NCBI GenBank assembly: GCA_936920195.1
Contig: CAKZHE010000251.1
Coordinates: forward strand, 17,318-81,317
From: an uncultured cyanobacterium
Lineage (GTDB): Bacteria; Cyanobacteriota; Cyanobacteriia; Cyanobacteriales; FACHB-T130
Direction: 5' to 3'
DNA: 64,000 bases
Part shown: positions 27,029 through 34,682 of the stretch, piece by piece
Layout: each line of letters begins with the position of its first letter
Position numbering within the stretch: position 1 is the first letter of the stretch
Made by a program: the position numbers and the translations under genes
Notes under the pieces: generated by a model
Seen by the model: the letters and a program-made list of their open reading frames with translations, nothing else
What the model was told of the DNA's origin: nothing
Databases searched by the model: none

Positions 27029-27099
27029 GCGGGCATGGTTTAGTGGTAAAACCTTAGCCTTCCAAGCTAAAGATGCGGGTTCGATTCCCGCTGCCCGCT
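27029..27099 (+). tRNA. tRNA-Gly (anticodon TCC)
   Basis: 71-base cloverleaf: acceptor GCGGGCA pairs with TGCCCGC, D-arm GTTTAGTGGTAAAAC, anticodon arm TTAGC-CTTCCAA-GCTAA with anticodon TCC, T-arm GCGGG-TTCGATT-CCCGC, discriminator T. CCA is not encoded. All stems pair. Confidence 0.96.
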
Positions 27100-27141
27100 T
27101 AGAAAAACACCTATAAAGCACAATCTCAGGAGTTTGGGAGA

Positions 27142-27708
27142 ATGACCATCTCAACCGAGAAGAAAGTCTGGACAGATGAAGAATTTATGGTGCTATCCAA
27201 AGATGGGCATCGCTATGAATTGGTAGATGAGGAGTTGGTGGATATGGGCAATTCAGGCATGGAACATGGCTATATTGCCTGCATTTTGGTGACATTTCTG
27301 ACCGCGTTTGTACAACAGCATAAGCTAGGCGCTGTCTGTGATTCAAGTACAGCCTTTACATTGCAGAAGGGAAATAAGCGATCGCCTGATGTTTCTTTTG
27401 TATCTAGAGAAAGACTTAAGGGCTTAAAGCGTCCACCACGCGGTTTTTTTCAGGGTTCCCCCGATCTCGCCGTGGAAATTCTTTCCCCCAGCAATACCAT
27501 CGCCGAAATCCACGACAAAATTGTGGAATATTTCGAGAATGAAACCCGTCTAGTTTGGGTCATCCATCCCGATCAAAAATATATTTTAGTTCACCATACT
27601 CCCGAACCAGATCGTCTTTTACGCTCTTTAGATCGACTTGACGGAGCAGATGTCATCCCCGGTTTTTCTATGGCAGTTGCAGAACTATTTGCCGAATGGG
27701 ATTTTTAG
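27142..27708 (+). CDS. Uma2 family endonuclease-like protein
   Basis: 188 residues with the full Uma2 signature: WTDEEFMVLSKDGHRYELVDEELVDMG, RSPDVSFVSRERL, then GSPDLAVEILSPSNTIAEIHDKIVEYFENETRLVWVI. The acidic and lysine residues of the PD-(D/E)XK core are present. It is not a close paralogue of the Uma2 gene at 25207. Role unknown. It lies just after tRNA-Gly. Confidence 0.92.
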   Translation: MTISTEKKVWTDEEFMVLSKDGHRYELVDEELVDMGNSGMEHGYIACILVTFLTAFVQQHKLGAVCDSSTAFTLQKGNKRSPDVSFVSRERLKGLKRPPRGFFQGSPDLAVEILSPSNTIAEIHDKIVEYFENETRLVWVIHPDQKYILVHHTPEPDRLLRSLDRLDGADVIPGFSMAVAELFAEWDF

Positions 27709-28039
27709 TAGAATCGCTAAGTCAAGATATGATTGAAGTTATAGTCTATCGCCCCCGCGCTCTGGCAATTGCGGCAGGCGATCGCCTTTAGCGCTGGGCT
27801 TCGCCCAATCGCGCTAGCGCCCCGCAGGGCTGCGCTTAACTGACAGAATCCATCGGCTTTGAGCAAAAACAGAATAACCGGGAAGTTGCGACTAGCAAAA
27901 ACAGAATAACCGGGAAGTTGCGACTAAAAGTAGTTGGCACTGCCAACTGTCCCATTAAGCTGACAACGATGTTGATCCAGTCTAGAATTCTTGCCTCCCT
28001 TCACTATTTCCCCTCACGACCAGGCATTGAGTAATCTGA
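27709..28039. repeat. intergenic region with 32-bp tandem direct repeat
   Basis: The 331-base gap holds two abutting, identical 32-base units at 27862-27893 and 27894-27925 (each with GAATAACCGGGAAGTTGCGA). Upstream at about 27750-27840 is a GC-rich stretch with palindromes (GGCGATCGCC, GCGCTAGCGC). No gene was seen. Confidence 0.75.
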
Positions 28040-28801
28040 ATGAGTAGTAACAATATCCCTCGACGCATTATTATTGGCGACGTTCACGGTCACTTCGATG
28101 GTTTAATGAGCCTATTGGAGGCGATCGCCCCTGGCTCTGAGGACAAGGTTTATTTCTTGGGAGACTTAATTGACCGGGGACCCAAAAGCTCCAAGGTAGT
28201 AGAATTTGTCAAACAAAGTGGTTATCAGTGTCTGCTCGGAAACCACGAACAAATGTTACTTGATGTGCTGGTGGATGGACAGTCCCACGGACCAGCACTG
28301 CATTCCTGGCTGTATAGTGGGGGACAAAATACTGTAAATAGTTATGGCGATCGCGGCATTCCCCAAGAGCATCTGGACTGGATTGCTTCTTTGCCTGTCT
28401 ACTTAGATTTAGAAGATATTTGGCTAGTTCACGCAGGCATCAATCCTCGTTTGCCCCTAGAAGTCCAAACTGCGGATCAATTCTGTTGGATTCGAGACGA
28501 ATTTCACAGCCTCTCCCAACCCTACTTTCCAGATAAACTAATTATTACCGGACACACTATTACCTTTACCTTACCCGGCGTTATGCCCGGAAAACTAGCC
28601 CAAGGCCGGGGCTGGTTAGATATTGACACTGGTGCTTACCATCCCAAAAGCGGTTGGTTAACGGGTTTAGACATTACCAACCGCCTAGTTTATCAAGTGA
28701 ATGTGTTGCGGAAGAAATCGCGCCAAATGCCTTTAGCCAAAGCCATATCTCGCGTCGAACCCTCCCAAATCATCCCGCGCCGCCCGATGCTACGCTCTTA
28801 A
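28040..28801 (+). CDS. metallophosphoesterase (PPP-type protein phosphatase/ApaH-like)
   Basis: 253 residues with the full PPP motifs: GDVHGH (residues 13-18), GDLIDRGP (41-48), GNHEQ (about 68-72), LVHAGI and GHT. These bind two metals and catalyse phosphate ester hydrolysis. Bacterial members act as serine/threonine (or tyrosine) phosphatases or on dinucleotide polyphosphates; the substrate is not decidable here. The 3' end overlaps the convergent M48 gene by 12 bases. Confidence 0.9.
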   Translation: MSSNNIPRRIIIGDVHGHFDGLMSLLEAIAPGSEDKVYFLGDLIDRGPKSSKVVEFVKQSGYQCLLGNHEQMLLDVLVDGQSHGPALHSWLYSGGQNTVNSYGDRGIPQEHLDWIASLPVYLDLEDIWLVHAGINPRLPLEVQTADQFCWIRDEFHSLSQPYFPDKLIITGHTITFTLPGVMPGKLAQGRGWLDIDTGAYHPKSGWLTGLDITNRLVYQVNVLRKKSRQMPLAKAISRVEPSQIIPRRPMLRS

Positions 28802-29638
28802 CAAAGCTTTCAGTTTAGCTTTGTAAGCTTTACTATCTAAGCCAGCGCCTTGATTCGCTTGAGCAGGATTGAGGGATTGATTCATCGAAGCAATCCGATC
28901 TTCTGTGGCGGGATGAGAGTTTAAGAAAGTTGGGGTTGACGAAGAACTGACGAGCTTTTTCATAAAAGCTGGCATAGCAGACTGAGCATAACCAGCCCTA
29001 CCTAAATTTGCCAAACCTCTTTGATCGGCATTAAATTCATCTTCCCGACTCATGGGCAACCGGAGAGCCAATTCTACCCCAATTTGCACTGCTGTATTGG
29101 TATCCAACCCGGTTACTGAAGCTACGCCCCGCGCTAAGGCCATTTGCTTCATTTGCTCAACGGCGTGCCGTCCGGCAATATGACCAATTTCGTGACCAAT
29201 TACGCCAGCTAATTGGGCTTCATTATCTGCTGCTACCATTAAACCAGCATTGATATAGACAAAACCACCCATAGTCGCAAAAGCATTAATGGCTTTATCG
29301 GCAACTACTTGGAAGGTGTAGGGTATGTTGGGGCGATCGCTTTTCGCTGCCAGTTGCTGTCCGATATCATTGACGTAACGAGTCAGTTGGGGATTATTAT
29401 AGATGGGAACTTGGCTAGTTACTTCTTGATTGATCTGCTGTCCCAGCTGGACTTCCTGTTCGTCAGACATACTAGACAGCTGGATATACTGCACGCCTTG
29501 GATCAGGATGTCCCAAATAGAGAAGGCTTGACCGGGACGGGGAACAGTCAAAACCAGGCTCAGTGCTACTAGGACAGATACCAAGGGGTAAAACCAGGAA
29601 CGGAGCGATCGCGCTAAAAAGGCCAAGGGGTTATACAT
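28790..29638 (-). CDS. M48 family metalloprotease
   Basis: 282 residues from ATG 29638 (MYNPLAFLARSLR); an extension to 29689 adds atypical sequence. An N-terminal hydrophobic segment (FYPLVSVLVALSLVLT) is followed by a secreted domain. Zinc motif HEIGHIAGRH and the downstream third-ligand region EDEFNADQRG are intact. The family includes BepA- and LoiP-like periplasmic proteases involved in envelope quality control. Confidence 0.92.
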   Translation of the reverse strand: MYNPLAFLARSLRSWFYPLVSVLVALSLVLTVPRPGQAFSIWDILIQGVQYIQLSSMSDEQEVQLGQQINQEVTSQVPIYNNPQLTRYVNDIGQQLAAKSDRPNIPYTFQVVADKAINAFATMGGFVYINAGLMVAADNEAQLAGVIGHEIGHIAGRHAVEQMKQMALARGVASVTGLDTNTAVQIGVELALRLPMSREDEFNADQRGLANLGRAGYAQSAMPAFMKKLVSSSSTPTFLNSHPATEDRIASMNQSLNPAQANQGAGLDSKAYKAKLKALLRA

Positions 29639-29859
29639 ACTACTTGTGTGGGTGAAATTAAACCAGAAACATTTATAACTAGAACACATCTAAAAATTAG
29701 TAGACGCAATTTCCTAGCATAAAGTTGCCCTACCTAGTAATTGCTGGCAAACTAGCAAAGATTCTCTTTATTATAAGATTTTTCCCGATTCCCTGTTCCC
29801 TGTTTCCACCCCGAAGGGGCTTGGTCATGTTAATCTGATCTCTTGTTCCTACGAAATTG

Positions 29860-31163
29860 AGTTGTCATCTTGCGTAGCTCAACTTACAATTAGACAACAG
29901 GCGAATCCTAACCCACAGCATGAAAGCTAGGTATCAGTACAGATTCTACCCAACTAACCAACAGCGACAGAGCCTAGCTCAGTTGTTTGGTTGTGTTCGG
30001 GTAGTTTGGAACGATGCCCTAGCAATTTGCCAGCAGTCTGAGAAGTTGCCAAGCAATAACGATTTGCAAAAAATGGTAATTACTCAGGCCAAGAAAACCG
30101 AAGCGCGAGAATGGTTGGCTAGGGTTTCAAACATTCCTTTGCAGCAGTCAGTGGCTGATTTGGGGGTGGCCTACAAAAACTTTTTTGACTCGCTTAAAGG
30201 CAAGCGGAAGGGGAAGAAAGTAGGGAGTCCTAAATTCAAAAAGAAGACGGGGAAGCAATCAGCACGATTTAGAATTGGGGGATTTTCAATCAAAGGTAGA
30301 GAAATCTATTTAACCAAAATTGGCAACATCAAGCCGATTTGGTCTAGAGAACTTCCCTCTTCTCCGTCATCTGTCACCGCGATCAAGGATGCGGCTAACC
30401 GCTATTTTTTGAGCTTTGTCGTAGAAGTTGAACCCGTTCAACTTGATGCTGAAAACCAAAGTATCGGGATTGATTTAGGGATTAAAACTTTTGCCGTAAT
30501 GTCTGATGGATCTAAAGCCCAAAGCCCTAACTACTCAAAAGCAGACCGCAAAATTCGCCAGCTTCAGAAGAGGTTGGCACGTCAACAGAAAGGCTCAAAT
30601 CGCCGAAATAAAACTCGTCGCCAAATAGCCAAACTGCACAATCAAATCGCCGATACCCGTAAAGACTTTTTGCATAAGCTATCTACCAAAGTCGTTAGGG
30701 AAAACCAAGCGATCATTTTGGAGGATTTAAACGTCTCGGGCTTGGTCAAAAATCGCCGACTTGCTAGAGCAATTAGTCTCCAAGGATGGAGAGAATTTAG
30801 GACGCTATGTGAAGCTAAGTCCCAGAAGTTTGGGAGAGTTTTTCACGTTATAAGTCGATGGGAACCAACCAGCCAAATTTGTTCTAAGTGTGGCTATAAA
30901 TGGGGTAAAATCGATTTAAAAGTTCGTTCGGTTCGATGCTTGAAGTGCGGTACTGAACACGACCGAGACGAAAATGCCGCCAAAAATATAAATCAAGTCG
31001 GGATAGGGCATTGCCACGACTCTAAACGGACGCAGAGACAGAGTAAGACTATTATCGCCAGTGGCGAAGCTGCGCGTTCGCGTAGCGATGCCCAAGGCAT
31101 ACGGTAGCATCAGTCAGTGAAGCGTCAAGAATCACCGTGGCTTCAGCCCAGTGAGTATGTCAA
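29860..31163 (+). mobile_element. IS200/IS605-type element carrying only tnpB
   Basis: Element inferred around the tnpB gene. The right end resembles IS605-family ends: a GAATCACCGTGGCTTCAGCCCAG hairpin region and GAGTATGTCAA ending near 31163. The left end is less certain; TTGTC...GACAA at about 29862-29905 could form the left-end hairpin. No tnpA is present, so it can move only with a transposase supplied in trans. The right-end hairpin is imperfect. Confidence 0.55.
29920..31107 (+). CDS. tnpB: TnpB RNA-guided endonuclease
   Basis: 395 residues. The N-terminal part (RYQYRFYPTNQQRQSLAQLFGCVRVVWNDAL) is the OrfB/TnpB N-terminus. The RuvC triad is complete: D185 (IGIDLGIKTF), E268 (IILEDLNVSGL) and D350 (HDRDENAAKNI). 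The zinc finger C321/C324/C340/C343 is intact. TnpB proteins are nucleases guided by an omega RNA from the element's right end, and help keep the element in place. The last 15 codons (SGEAARSRSDAQGIR) overlap a GCGTAGCGATGCCC-type dispersed repeat. Confidence 0.93.
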   Translation: MKARYQYRFYPTNQQRQSLAQLFGCVRVVWNDALAICQQSEKLPSNNDLQKMVITQAKKTEAREWLARVSNIPLQQSVADLGVAYKNFFDSLKGKRKGKKVGSPKFKKKTGKQSARFRIGGFSIKGREIYLTKIGNIKPIWSRELPSSPSSVTAIKDAANRYFLSFVVEVEPVQLDAENQSIGIDLGIKTFAVMSDGSKAQSPNYSKADRKIRQLQKRLARQQKGSNRRNKTRRQIAKLHNQIADTRKDFLHKLSTKVVRENQAIILEDLNVSGLVKNRRLARAISLQGWREFRTLCEAKSQKFGRVFHVISRWEPTSQICSKCGYKWGKIDLKVRSVRCLKCGTEHDRDENAAKNINQVGIGHCHDSKRTQRQSKTIIASGEAARSRSDAQGIR

Positions 31164-31165
31164 AA
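31040..31165 (+). ncRNA. predicted omega (guide) RNA region of TnpB
   Basis: Omega RNAs of TnpB elements overlap the end of tnpB and run through the right end, with the guide taken from flanking DNA. By position this covers roughly the last 70 bases of tnpB through GAGTATGTCAA; the guide would start at about 31164 (AAAAGATTGAGCTAGG). No promoter or structure has been computed; this is positional inference. Confidence 0.35.
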
Positions 31166-31190
31166 AAGATTGAGCTAGGAAAAGTTGTTA

Positions 31191-31700
31191 ATGAAGATTC
31201 TGGACGCGCAAGGTCGCTTATTCGGTAAAGTCAGTATTTTAGACTTGCTGGCTGGCTTAATGATTTTGCTGATATTGGTAGGCGTTTTCCGGCCTTCTGT
31301 GGCTCAAGTCATTTCCACTAAACCCATTGAAGTCGATGTAGTGGTGCGAGGGTTGAGTGTATTGAAGCCTGAAGAATTGCGCCGCCAATTTGAGGAAGAG
31401 AAGAAGACCAATATTATCATTCGCAATCAGCCTTATGGACAGATAGACATTAAATCTGTCCAACCCCTCCCCAGAAATGTCGTTGTACCGCAACCAGATG
31501 GCTCGGTGAAAGCTCTGCCCGATCCCAGACCAGAGGCATTCAGCGTTGATATGATTATGACTCTGAGTGGCAATGCTCAAATTACCAATAATGGGCCAGT
31601 CCTAGGAAATACCAAAATTAAGGTAGGGATTCCAGTGGAACTGGAAGGTTTGGAGTACGATTTCAATGCCACCGTGATTGATATTCGCATCAAGGAATAA
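31191..31700 (+). CDS. DUF4330 domain protein
   Basis: 169 residues from ATG 31191 (MKILDAQGRLFGKVSILDLLAG); a TTG two codons earlier is less likely, and AGGAAAAG lies just upstream. One N-terminal membrane segment (LLAGLMILLILVGVF) precedes an extracytoplasmic beta-rich region. This matches DUF4330, of unknown function and common in cyanobacteria. The TnpB element ends only about 30 bases upstream, so its native promoter may have been displaced. Confidence 0.85.
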   Translation: MKILDAQGRLFGKVSILDLLAGLMILLILVGVFRPSVAQVISTKPIEVDVVVRGLSVLKPEELRRQFEEEKKTNIIIRNQPYGQIDIKSVQPLPRNVVVPQPDGSVKALPDPRPEAFSVDMIMTLSGNAQITNNGPVLGNTKIKVGIPVELEGLEYDFNATVIDIRIKE

Positions 31701-31789
31701 GAGGTGACAACCCACTGGTTTGTGGTTGATGCCAGATAAGTCTAAGCGATCGCCGGATAGCATTAGTCTATATAACGCAACCCCCGCCC

Positions 31790-32785
31790 ATGATCTTCAT
31801 CAATCCCAAAATTGACTTTGCTTTCAAAAAAATCTTTGGCTCCGAAGATAGCAAAGATATCCTAATTAGTTTCCTCAATGCCCTGATCTACGCAGGCCAA
31901 CCCGTTATCCAAGACCTAGAAATCCATCCCTATCTTGCCCCAAGAATTAGAGGACTTAAATCGACTTATCTAGATATCAAAGCCAAAATCGTTGAGGTAG
32001 ACACAGCCGAAGAGCGCACTGTCATTATTAAGATGCAAGTTCTGAACATCGAAGGATTTGAGAAAAGGATTTTATACAATGCTGCCAAATCCTATTCCAT
32101 CCAACTTGGTTCAGGATATGACTATAGCTTACTCAATCCCGTAATCGGCTTAACTATTACCGATTTTGTGATGTTTAAAGAACTGGATAATGTCATCTCC
32201 AAATTTATTTTAAAGGAAAAAGATTTTCTGATTGATTACCCCGTTTATGACATTGAACTGATTTTTGTAGAATTGCCCAAATTCAAGAAGGAACTATCAG
32301 AATTGACAACCATTATCGATAAATGGCTATATTTCATGAACAAAGCCAGATATCTCAATGATGTTCCTGAAGTGATGGGTGATATTCCTGAAATTAAGAA
32401 AGCATTTCATATTGCTAATCAAGCAAATTTAACCCCTGAAGAATTGGACGATCAGGAAAAAAACGAGTTTTTTATTCACGATCAACGCAATTTCCTGAAC
32501 AAAGCTGTGACTAAAGCCGTGAAGCAAGCTGTTAAGGAAGCTATGCAGGAAGGGCGAAATCTTGGTATCCAACAAGGAATTGAACAGGGAATTGAACAGG
32601 GAATTGAACAGGGAATTGAACAGGGAATTGAGCAGGGAATCGAGCAGGGAATTGAACAGGGAGCGCAGCAAAAAGCGATTGAGATTGCGAAAAAGATGCT
32701 GAATTTGGTGGAAGATCGCACGATTTGCGAAATTACTGGTTTATCTATAGATGAGTTGGACAGACTAAAAACTTCGCAAGAGTAA
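31790..32785 (+). CDS. Rpn family nuclease-like protein with altered active site
   Basis: 331 residues. The N-terminal domain follows the Rpn/PD-(D/E)XK pattern: MIFINPKIDFAFKKIFGSED, YLDIKAKIVEV with D62, then TVIIKMQVLNIEGFEKR. Relatives have E-M-Q at this last motif; here the first residue is K81 (codon AAG at 32030-32032, one base from GAG). The C-terminal part has seven tandem GIEQ tetrapeptides from a 12-base repeat. Length and the rest of the frame are intact, so it is expressed-looking but probably catalytically impaired. Confidence 0.85.
   Translation: MIFINPKIDFAFKKIFGSEDSKDILISFLNALIYAGQPVIQDLEIHPYLAPRIRGLKSTYLDIKAKIVEVDTAEERTVIIKMQVLNIEGFEKRILYNAAKSYSIQLGSGYDYSLLNPVIGLTITDFVMFKELDNVISKFILKEKDFLIDYPVYDIELIFVELPKFKKELSELTTIIDKWLYFMNKARYLNDVPEVMGDIPEIKKAFHIANQANLTPEELDDQEKNEFFIHDQRNFLNKAVTKAVKQAVKEAMQEGRNLGIQQGIEQGIEQGIEQGIEQGIEQGIEQGIEQGAQQKAIEIAKKMLNLVEDRTICEITGLSIDELDRLKTSQE
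32576..32659 (+). repeat. 12-bp tandem repeat inside the Rpn-family gene
   Basis: Seven consecutive copies of GGAATTGAACAG with minor A/G and T/C variants, encoding (GIEQ)7. The units keep the reading frame, so copy changes by slippage would lengthen or shorten the protein without truncating it. Confidence 0.9.
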
Positions 32786-32789
32786 AAAT

Positions 32790-33350
32790 ATGAACAGAAA
32801 TTTAAAAACCATGAAAATTCCAGAAAATATCACTTTTGAACAGGCGATCGCCTTGACTGAATCATTACTAGATAAAATGGCAAAGGGAGAGTTACCCCCA
32901 GAAGAAATTACCAATGCTATCGCCGAATTAGTCCCAACTCAAAATGGGGCGCGAGGCTTTTTTGTCGCCTACCTCACCTCAGATCATCCCTTTGCCGACA
33001 ATCATCCCCCAGAAGTTTTACAGGGGTTGAGTTCTCATCCCCTGGCTATTGCCGAACTGTTAGCCAAAAATCTCGCCATGTCAGCCGCTATGGTACTAAC
33101 TCATCAGCGAAATGGCAACGAAGAGATGGCACAATCTTCGGCAAGAGTGCGCGATCGCTCCAAAACTCTGATTAATCAACTAAACTTACCAGAAGTTTGG
33201 GAAAAGTGCCAGCAACTGCAAACCGCTGCTACCACAGGGGAAGGTCAATATCAAGCTTTTTTAGAACGTTGGGGCTACGATCGAGAACAACTACAGTTAA
33301 TGATTGACAATCTCACTTTTGCTCCTGAAGTTCGACTACATCCCGCTTGA
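32790..33350 (+). CDS. conserved hypothetical protein
   Basis: 186 residues, mostly helical, no membrane segment. A possible shorter start is ATG 32811 (MKIPENITFEQAIALTESLL). The N-terminal part (ALTESLLDKMAKGELPPEEI..AIAELV) is reminiscent of the helical N-terminal domain of anthranilate phosphoribosyltransferase-type enzymes, but the rest does not follow. I do not recognise a defined family. The 3' end overlaps the convergent protease gene by 38 bases. Confidence 0.7.
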   Translation: MNRNLKTMKIPENITFEQAIALTESLLDKMAKGELPPEEITNAIAELVPTQNGARGFFVAYLTSDHPFADNHPPEVLQGLSSHPLAIAELLAKNLAMSAAMVLTHQRNGNEEMAQSSARVRDRSKTLINQLNLPEVWEKCQQLQTAATTGEGQYQAFLERWGYDREQLQLMIDNLTFAPEVRLHPA

Positions 33351-34233
33351 TAGTGACATCATACTTACCAAAAAAGTCATGTCCCAGCAGTCCCAAATCT
33401 AACCCTGAACCAGCGATTGAAACTTGCACATCTGTCGCCACAATTCCCCCCGCTGCCATCGAACTGACATAGCCAAAGGAAAATTCTACTCCATTCGAGC
33501 TAGCCGTATCAGCCTTAGTTTTACCCGCTGGCACAATCGCCAAGGCATCCGCCATTTTTTGGGTAATTAAAGTGTTACTAGCCCCAGTATCTAAAATCAT
33601 CTCAAAGGTTTGGCTCCCATTAAAAGTAACATCAATTACTGGCGCACCCCCAGAACGCCGTTTAATGGGAATCGTAAATACCTCCGGTGCAGTAGTTGGT
33701 TCGATACCAGTAGATTCTCCCATCGTCACAGTCACTGGTGTTTTGGGATCTTTGGCAGCAGATTGATTTGGTGACTGTGCGATATTGGTTTTAGCACCCT
33801 TTGCCCGCTTAGTGGCATCTGCCAATTGCTGTTGGTATTGAGTAATTTTACTTTTAGCATCTTTACTATAGGGACTAGAATTAGGCACAGCTTTGAGCAG
33901 ACTAATTGCCTCTTGCCAGCGACTAACCGCTAAACTCCAATCATCAGGAGATTGGGCAGATTCCGCGATGGTAGTGGCATTGGCAGCCAAATCTAGCGCC
34001 CTTTCATAGGCCACCGCAGGCGAGAGACTGGGTTTTGGTTTGGCTGGGGTGGGCGATTTTTGAGGACTCGCTGGAGTCTGAACAGCTAATTGAGGGCTGG
34101 GAGAGGCAGCGCGAGAAGTAGGACGCTTCAACAAATCAAGATAACTGCAAGCAGTACCAAATACAGCTAAGGAGCTAGCTAAAATTATTAAAATACCGCT
34201 CTGTCGAAGACCTTTCCGCATAAACTCCATCAA
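33313..34233 (-). CDS. retropepsin-like aspartic protease lipoprotein
   Basis: 306 residues. The N-terminal signal has a lipobox-like end (ASSLAVFGTAC), suggesting a lipoprotein. A Pro/Ser/Lys-rich linker and a helical segment (about 70-135) follow. The C-terminal domain has FEMILDTGASNTLITQKMADAL, the Asp-Thr-Gly of retropepsin-like proteases, and LGLLGHDFFGKYDV. These work as dimers with one DTG each. Substrate unknown. Start codon could also be Met2 or Met5. Confidence 0.85.
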   Translation of the reverse strand: MMEFMRKGLRQSGILIILASSLAVFGTACSYLDLLKRPTSRAASPSPQLAVQTPASPQKSPTPAKPKPSLSPAVAYERALDLAANATTIAESAQSPDDWSLAVSRWQEAISLLKAVPNSSPYSKDAKSKITQYQQQLADATKRAKGAKTNIAQSPNQSAAKDPKTPVTVTMGESTGIEPTTAPEVFTIPIKRRSGGAPVIDVTFNGSQTFEMILDTGASNTLITQKMADALAIVPAGKTKADTASSNGVEFSFGYVSSMAAGGIVATDVQVSIAGSGLDLGLLGHDFFGKYDVTIKRDVVELQEQK

Positions 34234-34475
34234 ATTTCGATTACTGGCAGCAATTACAGGTATTATAAAACCTCATTCCGGCTTTAGTCGAACGAACAGG
34301 ATTTCGAGACAAAATTAACTAAAAGTCTTAAAATCTGAGCTAATAGCCAGAATTGGTCATCGGATGGAGGGTGCGATAGTTCACCCAGTCAGGGTTACGC
34401 CTGCAAAGTAGACCTGAAGATCTTTGTCTAGGGTTTGCTAAACTATTTAGACCGTTATTCTCCAAGGGTGTCGCG

Positions 34476-34583
34476 ATGAGTGAATTAGATACGACAGATA
34501 TTGTAGGAATCACCGTTACTCTTTTAGGAGCGGCTGGTTTCCTGTGGCTGTCATGGCAAGCTTTACTAGCGATGAAGCAATAG
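34476..34583 (+). CDS. small single-pass membrane protein (35 residues)
   Basis: ATG at 34476 opens a 35-codon frame (starts MSELDTTDIVGITVTLLG, ends LLAMKQ). AAGGG lies about 8 bases upstream. A polar N-terminus is followed by one hydrophobic helix (VGITVTLLGAAGFLWLSWQALLA) and a lysine near the end, the layout of small subunits of thylakoid complexes. I do not recognise it as a specific Psa, Psb, Pet or Ndh subunit. It is too short for standard ORF listing. Confidence 0.5.
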   Translation: MSELDTTDIVGITVTLLGAAGFLWLSWQALLAMKQ

Positions 34584-34682
34584 ACAGAAGTCAGAAGTAA
34601 ATTAGCATCCTCCCAAAGTCTGTTAATTCACTTCTGATGCCAAAAATATTCTTCAATCGCCAATTATAAATCGGAGGGGTAC

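Noticed and set aside
27862..27925. CRISPR-like repeat pair
   Set aside because: Two abutting 32-base copies with no spacer and no cas genes; a simple tandem duplication.
32429..32721. Minus-strand frames rich in FNSL and CSIP repeats
   Set aside because: Antisense readings of the (GIEQ)n repeat in the Rpn gene.
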